Source: Methylobacterium soli (lineage in GTDB: Bacteria; Pseudomonadota; Alphaproteobacteria; Rhizobiales; Beijerinckiaceae). From it: a stretch of DNA of 64,000 bases. Below are positions 25,393-34,555 of the stretch, piece by piece. The notes under the pieces are model-generated. The model did no database searches. It was not told where the DNA came from and was given only the letters and a program-made list of their open reading frames with translations. Position 1 is the stretch's first letter, and each line of letters opens with the position of its first letter. Where the stretch lies: assembly GCF_008806385.1 (NCBI RefSeq), contig NZ_VZZK01000004.1, positions 88,201 through 152,200 on the forward strand. Direction: 5' to 3'. A program made the position numbers and the translations under genes.

Positions 25393-25418
25393 GGAACGAG
25401 CCCTCATCCGCGATGGTT
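25393..25418 (+). promoter_or_regulatory. Candidate EcfG-type promoter of the antiporter gene
   Basis: GGAAC (25393-25397), N17, GGTT (25415-25418), 9 bp before the annotated ATG. The match to GGAAC-N16/17-CGTT is good, but the leader would be very short, so either translation is nearly leaderless or the true start is downstream. Confidence 0.35.
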
Positions 25419-25427
25419 CGCCCCTGA

Positions 25428-26705
25428 ATGGAAACCTATGTCCTCGTCGTCGCCGGGTTCGGTGTCCTGGTGCTTCTGACGGCATGGCTGCCGATGGTGC
25501 TCCGGGCCTTACCCTTGTCGCTGCCCATCTGCTGCGTTGGGATCGGGGCCGCCCTATCCCTGATCCCCGCAATCGCGGACCTCACGCCCCATCCCGGTTC
25601 GCACGTCGGTCTCATCGAGCATGCTACCGAGGCGGTCGTCGTCATCTCGCTCATGGGCGCGGGCCTGAAGATCGACCGGCTGATCGGCTGGCAGCGCTGG
25701 GCGCTGACTTGGCGCCTGCTCGGCATAGGCATGCCGCTCACCATCCTGGCCCTGACCGTCCTGGGTTCTGCCCTGCTCGGCCTGGGCACGGCGGCGGCCC
25801 TGCTCCTGGGCTCGTCCCTGGCTCCCACGGACCCGGTGCTGGCGTCCGACGTGCAGGTCGGCCACCCGGCCGAGGACTACGAGGACGAGCCCCGGTTCGC
25901 CCTGACCTCGGAGGCGGGCCTCAACGACGGGCTCGCCTTTCCCTTCGTGAACCTTGCTATCGCCGGGGCTGGGACCGGTGGCTTCGCGGGCTTGGCGTGG
26001 TCGCACTGGCTCGCTGTCGACGTGCTCTGGAAGATCGTCGTCGGCGCCGTCCTGGGGGCCCTGATCGGACGGGCGCTGGGCTGGTTGACCTTCCACCTGC
26101 CCAACGTCTCGAAGTTGTCCCGGACCGGAGACGGCTTCGTCGCGCTCGGGGTGACCTGCATCGCCTATGGAAGCGTCCAGGCCGTCGACGGGTACGGCTT
26201 CGTGGGGGTGTTCGCGGCCGCGCTCGCGCTGCGCTCGTCCAGCCACGGGCACGACTATCATCGCAAGATGCACAACTACGCCGAGGAGCTCGAACGGCTC
26301 TTGATGATGGTGCTGCTCGTGGGCTTCGGGGCTATTCTGGTCGGCGGTGGGCTGCTCCAGGCCCTGACCTGGCAAGCCGCCGCGTTCGCCCTTATCGCCC
26401 TCCTGGTCGTGCGCCCCTTGGCGTGCTGGGTCGGCCTGCTCGGAAGCGGTCGATCCCGGGAGGATCGCGCGGTGGTCAGCTTCTTCGGCATCCGGGGGCT
26501 CGGGACGATCTACTATCTCTCCTTCGCCATGAGGCACGCCGCGTTCGAGGGGGCGGACCTGCTCTGGGCCACGGCGGGGCTGACGGTGCTGATCTCCATT
26601 CTCCTGCACGGGGTCACGGTGACGCCGGTGCTCCGCGCGCTCGACCGCCGGACGGGACGGGACATGGAGAGCGCCCAGCCCGACCTGACGCTCTCCCGGC
26701 CTTGA
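25428..26705 (+). CDS. Cation:proton antiporter (CPA1/NhaP-like)
   Basis: A 425-residue inner-membrane protein with about 12 hydrophobic segments. The ion-binding signatures are LAPTDPVLASDVQVG and ALTSEAGLNDGLAFPFV, matching the conserved TDP and SE-x-LND regions of CPA1 sodium (or potassium)/proton antiporters. A conserved region near the C-terminus reads SFFGIRGLGTIYYLSFA. It would exchange monovalent cations for protons and help with pH or salt stress. No C-terminal regulatory domain is present. It stands between the small stress-type gene and the HhH microprotein, which is convergent with it. Confidence 0.92.
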   Translation: METYVLVVAGFGVLVLLTAWLPMVLRALPLSLPICCVGIGAALSLIPAIADLTPHPGSHVGLIEHATEAVVVISLMGAGLKIDRLIGWQRWALTWRLLGIGMPLTILALTVLGSALLGLGTAAALLLGSSLAPTDPVLASDVQVGHPAEDYEDEPRFALTSEAGLNDGLAFPFVNLAIAGAGTGGFAGLAWSHWLAVDVLWKIVVGAVLGALIGRALGWLTFHLPNVSKLSRTGDGFVALGVTCIAYGSVQAVDGYGFVGVFAAALALRSSSHGHDYHRKMHNYAEELERLLMMVLLVGFGAILVGGGLLQALTWQAAAFALIALLVVRPLACWVGLLGSGRSREDRAVVSFFGIRGLGTIYYLSFAMRHAAFEGADLLWATAGLTVLISILLHGVTVTPVLRALDRRTGRDMESAQPDLTLSRP

Positions 26706-26734
26706 CCCCGTGATGGCGGCGGACGCGACCCGCG

Positions 26735-26926
26735 TTACCCCTCGCCGACGCTGACGTCGCCCTCGACGCCATCGGTCTTGCCGCTCAGGCCCGGCACCTC
26801 GTCGAGCTGCCGCAGGCTCGTGAACCGGCCGCGCTCTACGCGGTACCGCGTGATCTCGAACCCGTGGTCCTTCAGGGCCGGTACGCCATCCAGTTTCTCG
26901 GCCGTCGCGGCATTCAGATTGATCAT
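26735..26926 (-). CDS. Small helix-hairpin-helix protein
   Basis: A 63-residue protein without signal peptide: MINLNAATAEKLDGVPALKD, then ITRYRVERGRFTSLRQLDEV and PGLSGK. This is the ComEA-type pattern of two helix-hairpin-helix motifs, normally used for sequence-independent DNA binding. ComEA proteins are exported; this one lacks a leader, so it is cytosolic or part of a larger complex. The ATG has a GGAAGGA site. It lies 129 bp downstream of the zinc alcohol dehydrogenase on the same strand. Confidence 0.8.
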   Translation of the reverse strand: MINLNAATAEKLDGVPALKDHGFEITRYRVERGRFTSLRQLDEVPGLSGKTDGVEGDVSVGEG

Positions 26927-27054
26927 TCCAGGTCCTTCCGATGACCGGGCGCGAGTTCCCCGAGATGCGCTCGGCCACCTCACGCCAGACGATTGTTTGC
27001 CCGCGCGGGACCGGGCGCGATGGATGCTCGCGTCCCGGTCCCGTCCATGTCCGG

Positions 27055-28233
<1,179 letters not shown>

Positions 28234-28463
28234 GCGTGTCGTTCTCCCGGGGAATGACGGTCCGCCGAAGGGAAGAACCTTCCACCGGTCGACGCCAAGC
28301 GAGGGTCAATGGTTTCCACGGAGCACATGATCCTCAGGGTCCGAAATAAGGATGCTTGAACCGGGGACCGTGGCATTCGCGCCATCGCCGGAGAGGAGAT
28401 CCCGACTGGTGGAGACCAACGGTACTTCGTCGCTCTTGTGGGGGACGAGGATGGCCGTCCCGT

Positions 28464-28766
28464 CTACTCGGCCACCCTCAACCATGCCCGGCATTCATCA
28501 GCGGTATAAGCCGGTGCCGCCGACGGCCCTTTCGCCTGCCGCCTCGGACGGAACGGAAAAGGTTGCTTTGCAAGACCTTCCGCGTCGGTCGCGTGGGAAC
28601 TTGCTCGGGCAACCGTAGCCACTGGCCCCCAAAGCTCAACTTCGGCCTGCCGGTATGCGACCAGGTCGTCGGGCGCCTCCTCCGGTAGGGGGAACACCGA
28701 GCTCGCGTTGATCTCGAAGGGCACGTAAGTGTCCTCGCCGCCAGCGTCCCAGAGCAATGGCGTCAC
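28464..28766 (-). CDS. Small hypothetical protein overlapping the recombinase-like gene stop
   Basis: A 100-residue frame beginning with a GTG whose bases overlap the stop of the large recombinase-like gene (GTGA, 4 bp), a common sign of translational coupling. The protein is acidic at its N-terminus (LLWDAGGEDTYVPFEINA, then LPEEAPDDLVAYRQAEVEL) and ends in YTADECRAWLRVAE. It has no signal peptide, membrane segment or family I recognise. The composition is protein-like and unlike antisense noise. It could be an accessory factor for the recombinase. Confidence 0.6.
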   Translation of the reverse strand: MTPLLWDAGGEDTYVPFEINASSVFPLPEEAPDDLVAYRQAEVELWGPVATVARASSHATDAEGLAKQPFPFRPRRQAKGPSAAPAYTADECRAWLRVAE

Positions 28767-31162
28767 CCTAAGCGATAAGCCCGCTTGTATGCATTCTGGA
28801 TCGTGCCGCGCCGGTCGCTTGAGTCGTAGCGGCCGTACGTCGCCCGTACCATGGCCACGTCGTCTTGGATCGCGTCCGCCGCCGCGGACCAGCTGTCCGT
28901 CGCCTTGAAGACGCCGGTCGCGACGATGTGGCGGAAGTCCAGCGGCGGGAACGCGCGCACATCGGGGATACCGGTTCCCGCATTCGCCCTGCCCGCCAAG
29001 TGACGCCCTGTGGCGGCCCGGACCTGATTGTCGATGGCGTCCGGGCACATCCGGCATGCGTCTGCCGCGGGGGGCAACTCGCCGTTGGGGAGCCGGACGA
29101 CCTCGCGTTCGCGTCGCACCGGCCGGCGCTCGGCGTCGAGCCGCGGCCTGACCACGAACAGCGCATCGGTGTGGCCGATCAGCTGCCCGGTATGGCGGTC
29201 CCGCCTGATGATGTCGCGTCCCTGGGAGACGTATCTGGCGATTGCATCGTGCAGCCCGCACAGGTCCTGGATGTCCTCCTCGAAATCCTTCCAGGTGGTC
29301 CTGCCGACGCGGAAGTAGGTGCTCCACGGGTTCTTGAACAGGAACCGGGAGATGCGCAGCTTCCAGCCGCCGCCTTCCCGGCGGAGGTGCCCCCGGCCGT
29401 CCGACGTGTAGTCGAGGAGTGAGAGGGTCTCGGGACGCAATGGGAACTGCGAGAGCACGCCGACGAGGACCCGGTCCCGAAGATGCATTGCGGCGTGTAT
29501 CCCGCCGGTGATCGCCTCCCCCTCCTGCTCCATGCCCCGATTGAGCGTGTGGAGGGCAGCGAGGGGTTCCGGGGAACTCAGGATGGGCAGCACCGGCTCG
29601 TGCGAGTCCCGCCCCGGCGCGACATGGCGCTGGTAGCTCTTGATGAGGCTGCGGCAGTCCCGGTGGGCACCGGCGCAGGCCCCGGCCCAGTCGGCCTGGA
29701 CCGCCGCGATGTCCTCCTGTGTGACGAAACCTTCCACCGGCGTCAGCCGCGAGGCGAGTTCCGCGCGCTGGGCGAGCCAGCCGGTACCCGGCTTGAGCTG
29801 GCTGCGGATCATCCACAGGGCGCTGACCTCGGCCGTCGTGATGTAACCCTGCTTGAGCTTCTTGGCAGTCCGGTTCCTGTCGCTCCGGAAGGTCAGGTAC
29901 GAATTGTAGAAGCGACCGGCGAAGACCAGGTGGGTCAGGGTCAGGTCCTCGGCCTTGACTGAGTAGGGACTTCCGGGCTTGGTCATGAAGCCGAGGATGC
30001 TGCTGAGTGCGCTCTTGAGGATGCGCAGCGTACCGGGCCGCCATAGCTTGCCTTCGCGCCGGTCCGTGCCCCGCCCGAGCGCGCCCTCGCCCTTGAAGCG
30101 CGCGAGCTCCCCCCACTCGCGCTCCAGGCGTTCGGGCCAGACGTTAAGGCGATAGGGCGAGCCGATTGTGTGGGAGACGTGGTGTTCGCGCCCCTTCTCA
30201 TCGAGCAAGCGCTGGCAGGTCCCGAGGATCAAGGCATCGCGCTGGGCGGTCCCCCTGGCCATGATGTCGTCCGGTAGCTCGCGCAGGAGGCGGCGGCGTA
30301 GGGGCGTCCCCGGCGCAAATTCGGGCGGCAACGTGAGCTCGCGCGGAAGCGCGCCCTTACCGCGGCCGCTGAACCTCACACGCGAAGCGAGGGTCCCAGG
30401 CGCGAGGCGGCAGGCCGCTTCCAGACGGGCGACCAGATGCATCGAGAAGGGCCTTGGGGCGGCCCGCCCCCCGACCCAGGCGACCAGGGTGTGGAAGGTC
30501 ATTCCGACCTGTTTGGCCGCCTTCTTCTTGGAGAGGCCGGCCTTGATGAGGGCGGTGCGAAGCGCCGACGCGAAGCTCTCGGGCAGGTCCTGGCCGGCCT
30601 CGTAGGTGGTGAGGAGCCGCAGGCACCAATTCAGCTCGGCCCGGAGGCTGCCGCTGCCATCGCCCAAATCAGCCAACAGGGTCTCGATGGCGGCCCTCGC
30701 GCAGGCGTCAGGACCGGTCGATTTGATGACCCGGTTCAACGCCCAGCGAAGGTTGGAGAGCTTCTTCCGGTTGCTGGACTGGTCCTCGGGCGCCTTCGAT
30801 AGCGTCTGGGACCGTCCGTTGATTGCCAGCTCCTTGAAGCGAAAGGTGCTGATGCCGTCGATCCCGACTACCTGCGTGAGCCCGATCTCCCGAGCGAGCG
30901 CCTGGATCTCGCGTCGCGCGAACTGGCCGGAATGCACCTGCGACTGCGGCAGCCCCGTCTCCCGACGGACCTGCCACCAACAGATCTCGCCAAGCCGCTG
31001 AGGGTTCTCGGGAACGCCGCGACCTTCGTCGAGCAAGCGCTGCCGGTAGGTCCTGATCGCCTCGCACTGGGCCATACGAAGCGTCGCGAGCGACCCGAGC
31101 GGCCGCCGCCGACCACGGGTCGGCCGCTCGGGGGTACCCTGGACGTTGAGGCCTAGTGACAT
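28763..31162 (-). CDS. Oversized tyrosine-recombinase-like protein with HTH-like region
   Basis: About 799 residues; the start is set at ATG 31162 with a CAGGAGT site 6 bp upstream. The N-terminal half is mostly helical and includes a helix-turn-helix-like stretch (around 215-275, LSKKKAAKQVGMTFHTLVAW). The C-terminal part resembles a phage integrase core: an Arg in SQFPLRPETLSLLDY, then LDFRHIVATGVFKA, and a Tyr in MVRATYGRYDSSD. In the box II motif the usual first His of HxxR is Leu, although Arg-His follows. A Cys pair (DACRMCPD) lies just before it. Normal integrases are 300-500 residues. It may be a divergent, possibly inactive or specialised, recombinase of a mobile element. Confidence 0.7.
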   Translation of the reverse strand: MSLGLNVQGTPERPTRGRRRPLGSLATLRMAQCEAIRTYRQRLLDEGRGVPENPQRLGEICWWQVRRETGLPQSQVHSGQFARREIQALAREIGLTQVVGIDGISTFRFKELAINGRSQTLSKAPEDQSSNRKKLSNLRWALNRVIKSTGPDACARAAIETLLADLGDGSGSLRAELNWCLRLLTTYEAGQDLPESFASALRTALIKAGLSKKKAAKQVGMTFHTLVAWVGGRAAPRPFSMHLVARLEAACRLAPGTLASRVRFSGRGKGALPRELTLPPEFAPGTPLRRRLLRELPDDIMARGTAQRDALILGTCQRLLDEKGREHHVSHTIGSPYRLNVWPERLEREWGELARFKGEGALGRGTDRREGKLWRPGTLRILKSALSSILGFMTKPGSPYSVKAEDLTLTHLVFAGRFYNSYLTFRSDRNRTAKKLKQGYITTAEVSALWMIRSQLKPGTGWLAQRAELASRLTPVEGFVTQEDIAAVQADWAGACAGAHRDCRSLIKSYQRHVAPGRDSHEPVLPILSSPEPLAALHTLNRGMEQEGEAITGGIHAAMHLRDRVLVGVLSQFPLRPETLSLLDYTSDGRGHLRREGGGWKLRISRFLFKNPWSTYFRVGRTTWKDFEEDIQDLCGLHDAIARYVSQGRDIIRRDRHTGQLIGHTDALFVVRPRLDAERRPVRREREVVRLPNGELPPAADACRMCPDAIDNQVRAATGRHLAGRANAGTGIPDVRAFPPLDFRHIVATGVFKATDSWSAAADAIQDDVAMVRATYGRYDSSDRRGTIQNAYKRAYRLG

Positions 31163-31714
31163 CGGAACTCCTGGTTCGAGGCATGGAGGGATAGGCATCA
31201 GGACAGCCGCTCTCGATGGCCCTGCCGGATCTCGGGAGACATGTCTGAGGACCCCGGTGCCTGGTCGGCCAGGGTCGTCCGGTCCGCACTGGAGAAGCAT
31301 CAACAGCGTCGCCGCGAGGGCGCCCCTCGCGGCAATCGGCAGCACGCAGCCACCGATTAGCTACAACTGGATGCGATAAGCCAAATTGTACGACAAATCA
31401 ACCATCATCCAAAGAACATAGTCAAGATCACAACCGCATTACGGGGCTTTATTCAGTAAATGATTGGATGATCTATCCTTGAATTTTCAGTCATACTCAC
31501 GTCAAGGATTGACGCAGGCCATCACCAGCCAGACCGTATCTTTCCGATTTTTATCAGTAGTTTGTGGAGCAATGCTGCGCGGTGGCGCGTCTCGAAGGAC
31601 CAATGCGGCAATTCTCTGTGACAGTCCCCAGATCGCGCCCGCGGGGGCAACCCCCGGGGCGCAACGGGCCGGGCCTAACGGCCTGCCCCCATGCCCAGCC
31701 AAGCCTGGCCTCAC
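31163..31714. other. AT-rich control region upstream of the recombinase-like gene
   Basis: About 550 bp without a supported gene. From 31375 to 31570 the DNA is markedly more AT-rich than the surroundings. It contains inverted repeats: ATCATCCAA (31404-31412) with TTGGATGAT (31464-31472), and ATCCTTGA (31475-31482) with TCAAGGAT (31502-31509). Such structures fit a promoter, operator or recombination site of the mobile element. Confidence 0.5.
31635..31662 (-). terminator. Strong GC hairpin downstream of the phage-type gene
   Basis: A 12-bp stem with one bulged G (31635-31647 with 31651-31662) around a CAA loop, about 50 bp after the stop of the minus-strand gene at 31715. There is no T-run. 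Confidence 0.5.
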
Positions 31715-32305
31715 CTAGGCGAGCGAGTGCCTTGCCGTGATCTGAGCGTCAAAGCGCCCGAAACGCGGACGCCAATCGCCGAGGCCGATCCGATGGCCGG
31801 CCAGGTTGAGGAATTCCCGAACGTCTCCAGGGTTGAGGACGTCGGGAAGGAAGTGGGCCTCGAAGGACAGCCGCCAGCCGGCCGGGAAGCGTGGCCGCGT
31901 TCGCATGATCTTGCGCGGCCCGATGGAGACCGGGACGCGCAGACGGAACCGCGGGTCGCATCGAAGGTCCCCTAGGTCCTGGGGTCCATCGTAGACTAGG
32001 AGCGGGGCTTCCGGGACGAGGAATCCGGCGCGGACCGCCTTGGAGGCCCTTCGGAGCTTCGCAGCCTCAGCCACCATCGCCTCGATGGCCTCCCCGGGGA
32101 CGCAGGGCACCCCTGAGCGCGCCCAGAGGCCACCGGTCCACTCAAGCTCGTCGATGCGGGCGATATCGGCGTCCGTCCGGGCGCGCTTGCGCGTGATGGC
32201 CGCTATCTCGCGTGAGATGGGGTCTAACGGATCGACGAGCCGCGCCGACCTCATCAAGAGCGGGGCCGTGCCGGTCAGCTCGACGGTCAGGCTCTCGTAA
32301 GTCAT
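31715..32305 (-). CDS. Phage-type hypothetical protein with RAMP-like pattern
   Basis: A 196-residue protein. The beginning ESLTVELTGTAPLLMRSARL and the glycine/proline turn GVPCVPGEAIEAMVAEAAK recall the beta strand and GxPxIPGxxIKG-type loop of RAMP-fold proteins such as Cas7/Csm3. A stretch DPRFRLRVPVSIGPRKIMR and the end GLGDWRPRFGRF are typical of a family of unassigned proteins in tailed-phage genomes. No CRISPR array or cas gene is nearby, so it is more likely a phage nucleic-acid-binding protein. A GGAGACC site precedes the ATG at 32305. The HNH gene lies just upstream and overlaps it. Confidence 0.6.
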   Translation of the reverse strand: MTYESLTVELTGTAPLLMRSARLVDPLDPISREIAAITRKRARTDADIARIDELEWTGGLWARSGVPCVPGEAIEAMVAEAAKLRRASKAVRAGFLVPEAPLLVYDGPQDLGDLRCDPRFRLRVPVSIGPRKIMRTRPRFPAGWRLSFEAHFLPDVLNPGDVREFLNLAGHRIGLGDWRPRFGRFDAQITARHSLA

Positions 32306-32636
32306 GGGCGGGTCTCCGTGGCGAAATGTGGCCTAGGCGGCGGCCAGGGACGAGGTCGCGTATGTCGGGGGGCGGACCGATTGGCCGGAGGGCATAGCGG
32401 CGCCGGCGCAACTCGGCGGTCACCACGCGATGGCAGGGCTGACAGAGCAGCGTGAGGTCCGCCGCGGCTTCGCAGCCGAACCGCTCGTAGGTCCTATGAT
32501 GGACTTCGAGCCGCGCGTCCTCGGCCCCAGCGTTGCAGAGGCGGCAACGGCGGCCCGCGGACTCGATTTCGGAGAGGCGGGCCGCGCTCGTCCGCCACTC
32601 GGCAGAGCCGATGTAGCCCTCGTAAGATATCGGCAT
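32142..32636 (-). CDS. HNH endonuclease-like protein
   Basis: A 164-codon frame whose first 95 residues are a compact HNH nuclease: start ISYEGYIGSAEWRTSAARL, zinc Cys pair CRLCNAG, the core EVHHRTYERFGCE and the second pair LLCQPCHRVV. The last 55 residues lie over the 5' end of the next gene and look like out-of-frame sequence (GRRLGHISPRRPAHDLRE). A stop exists in another frame near 32335, so a small frameshift may have extended the gene; the real domain ends near 32340. HNH enzymes cut DNA, often in phage packaging or defence. Confidence 0.65.
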   Translation of the reverse strand: MPISYEGYIGSAEWRTSAARLSEIESAGRRCRLCNAGAEDARLEVHHRTYERFGCEAAADLTLLCQPCHRVVTAELRRRRYALRPIGPPPDIRDLVPGRRLGHISPRRPAHDLREPDRRADRHGPALDEVGAARRSVRPHLTRDSGHHAQARPDGRRYRPHRRA

Positions 32637-32858
32637 GGAACCTCCTTTCGGTTTGCCGCGCGACGAGAGCGCCTCACGGAAGCGCACGTTTCCCCGGCCA
32701 TGACAGCCGACGTCCGCACCACCGAGCAGCCCGCTCGCGGCGCGTGTTGAGGTGTCTAGGAATGCTCGCGGAAACCCAACCGCTCGCCCGCCCCGCCCGA
32801 TGGAGGCGGCAGAGGACCCGGGAATGCAGGCTCGGCGGAGGGGAGGGAGCCTGGATGG

Positions 32859-34304
32859 CTATTCCTGCGCCCTAATCTGCATCGGCTCCGTCACCGGACT
32901 TCCGTCCAGCGGCGGGAGGCGCAGCTTGGGCATCGCTCGCCGCGCGGCCCGCATCTCAGGACCTTCGCTGTAGACGTCGAGGGTGATGGATCCATTCGCA
33001 TGCCCCACGATTCCGGAAATCAAGTCTGGGGCCACCCCTGCTTGCTGCATCCGTGAGATGAACCACCGCCGGAAGCTGTGGAAATTCACCCGCGAACGCC
33101 GGCTGCTCCCCACGACGTCGGCCACCCCGACGGTACGCCGATATTCCGTGAAATGGTTCGACGTCTTGAAACTACGCTCGCGCATGGAGCCGGCCTTCTT
33201 GACCGGGGGCCATTCAGGGAAAAGGTCGTCCCCATGTGCCTTCCCGGCGATCCTCCGCTCGATGACCGGCGCCAGGTCAGGATGGATCGGCACGAAGCGT
33301 CCGGCGCTCTCCTTCTTCTGCGGGTTGAAGAACAGGCATTTGTGGCGGACGTCGCTGACCTTCAGCTCGACGATGGCATTGAGGCGCGCGCCGGTGAGCG
33401 CCCCGATCATCATCAGGTCATGCATGTGCGGCGTGGCCGGTCCCAAGAGCAGGTCGGCCACTTCCCTGTTCGTGAATGGCCGCTCCTTTTCGGCGGCCCT
33501 TTTCTTGGGCTTCCTGACGGTGACGCCTTCGAACACGTTCTGCACGACCGCATCCGTCCTGTTGATCAGGAACTGCCAGTAGGATGAGAGCCTGCCGAGG
33601 TACTTGTTGAGCGTCACGGGCTTGTGACCGCTCGTCGCCTTCAGCGAGTCCGCAAAGGCATAGGCCTGCTTCTTGTCGATCCGTTCAAGCGTGGCCGGAA
33701 CCTTCTGTTCGGCACACCATTGCAGCAGGAACTTGAGGGCCCGTTCGTCGTCGGCCTTCGTCCGAGGGGTTACGTCGAGTTGTGCCAGGTAATCGGCATG
33801 CAGGATGTCGATGGGCGTCGCGCGCCCGTAGGCAACGTCCGAGAAGGTGTCGGCCTTCCTGGCCTGCTCGGGCCGCGCCTCCTCAGCCTCGAAAGGCCCG
33901 TCCTCCGGATCCTCCAGGGTGATCCACTTGGCGTCCTTGTAACGGATCTCGGCCTGCTGCTCGTAGACGACCTCGGAGAAGGCTTGCCATTCCTCCGCTG
34001 AGCCCTCCCGCCGCAGCTTGGCGGCGATCTTCCCGAGGTCGATGGCGACACGCAGCTCGGTCTTGCTCGGGCCCCGCATGCTGGCGACCGCTTCCGCGAT
34101 CCGCCTCTTGAAGCGCTCGACATGCGGCTTCTTCAGCAAGTTGGCGGTCCTGAGGCTGTCGGTGCCGAGAGGGTGCCGCAACCGCCCCGTGCCGACAACC
34201 CGCCGCGCCTCCGCGGGCACGGCGACGCTGACGCGCCACTGCGTGCCATGGAGTTCGAGGTACTCCTTCTGAGGGTCCGGTTTGCGCGGCAAGGTAAGCC
34301 CCAT
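32859..34304 (-). CDS. Tyrosine-type site-specific integrase
   Basis: About 481 residues from ATG 34304. The N-terminal part has the KEYLELHGTQWRVSVAVPAE entry strand seen in DUF6538-containing integrases. A SAM-like core-binding region (about 170-275) contains TPRTKADDERALKFLLQWC. The catalytic domain has Arg in IGALTGARLNAIVELK, the box II NFHSFRRWFISRM (His and Arg), and GHANGSITLDVYSEG with the nucleophilic Tyr. All key residues are present, so it is probably active and drives integration and excision of an island. Its start lies 16 bp from the first of three GTCCCA direct repeats. Confidence 0.93.
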   Translation of the reverse strand: MGLTLPRKPDPQKEYLELHGTQWRVSVAVPAEARRVVGTGRLRHPLGTDSLRTANLLKKPHVERFKRRIAEAVASMRGPSKTELRVAIDLGKIAAKLRREGSAEEWQAFSEVVYEQQAEIRYKDAKWITLEDPEDGPFEAEEARPEQARKADTFSDVAYGRATPIDILHADYLAQLDVTPRTKADDERALKFLLQWCAEQKVPATLERIDKKQAYAFADSLKATSGHKPVTLNKYLGRLSSYWQFLINRTDAVVQNVFEGVTVRKPKKRAAEKERPFTNREVADLLLGPATPHMHDLMMIGALTGARLNAIVELKVSDVRHKCLFFNPQKKESAGRFVPIHPDLAPVIERRIAGKAHGDDLFPEWPPVKKAGSMRERSFKTSNHFTEYRRTVGVADVVGSSRRSRVNFHSFRRWFISRMQQAGVAPDLISGIVGHANGSITLDVYSEGPEMRAARRAMPKLRLPPLDGSPVTEPMQIRAQE

Positions 34305-34555
34305 GTTGACGGCGGATAAGTCCCACGTTCGTCCCAGGACACGTCCCAAAATCCTTCGGGCGGCCAAAGGCTTGTTTAGCCTCAGGAGGTTAAGCGAACG
34401 TGGGTAGGTTTCCCCTCAGCTCCACCAGGCTTTCCTGGTGATCGTCAGGTACCGTATTCGGACATGATCCGGCGCCTTCGGTGCGACGAGCGCCGTCCTT
34501 CCCGCCACGCCCTGATCATGCGGTTCCCCCCGGATCCGCCCTGCGCCGTGCCCGC
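34305..34555. promoter_or_regulatory. Repeat-rich integrase upstream region, candidate island boundary
   Basis: Three direct copies of GTCCCA at 34320, 34331 and 34343 (11-12 bp apart), a 10-bp inverted repeat CCCACGTTCG (34322-34331) and CGAACGTGGG (34395-34404), a near-palindrome at 34376-34393, and a 7-bp hairpin CACCAGG-CTTT-CCTGGTG (34423-34440). These resemble arm-type and excisionase sites. The TCAGCTCCACCA-like stretch at 34416-34427 recalls a tRNA 3' end, but no T-arm motif supports a tRNA gene. Confidence 0.45.

Noticed and set aside
31163-32305. Possible CRISPR or cas locus because of the RAMP-like protein
   Set aside because: No repeat-spacer array or other cas gene was seen in the window.
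34405-34440. tRNA-like 3' end (TCCACCA) beside the integrase
   Set aside because: No TTCRA T-loop, D-arm or anticodon stem could be built, so at most an att-site fragment.
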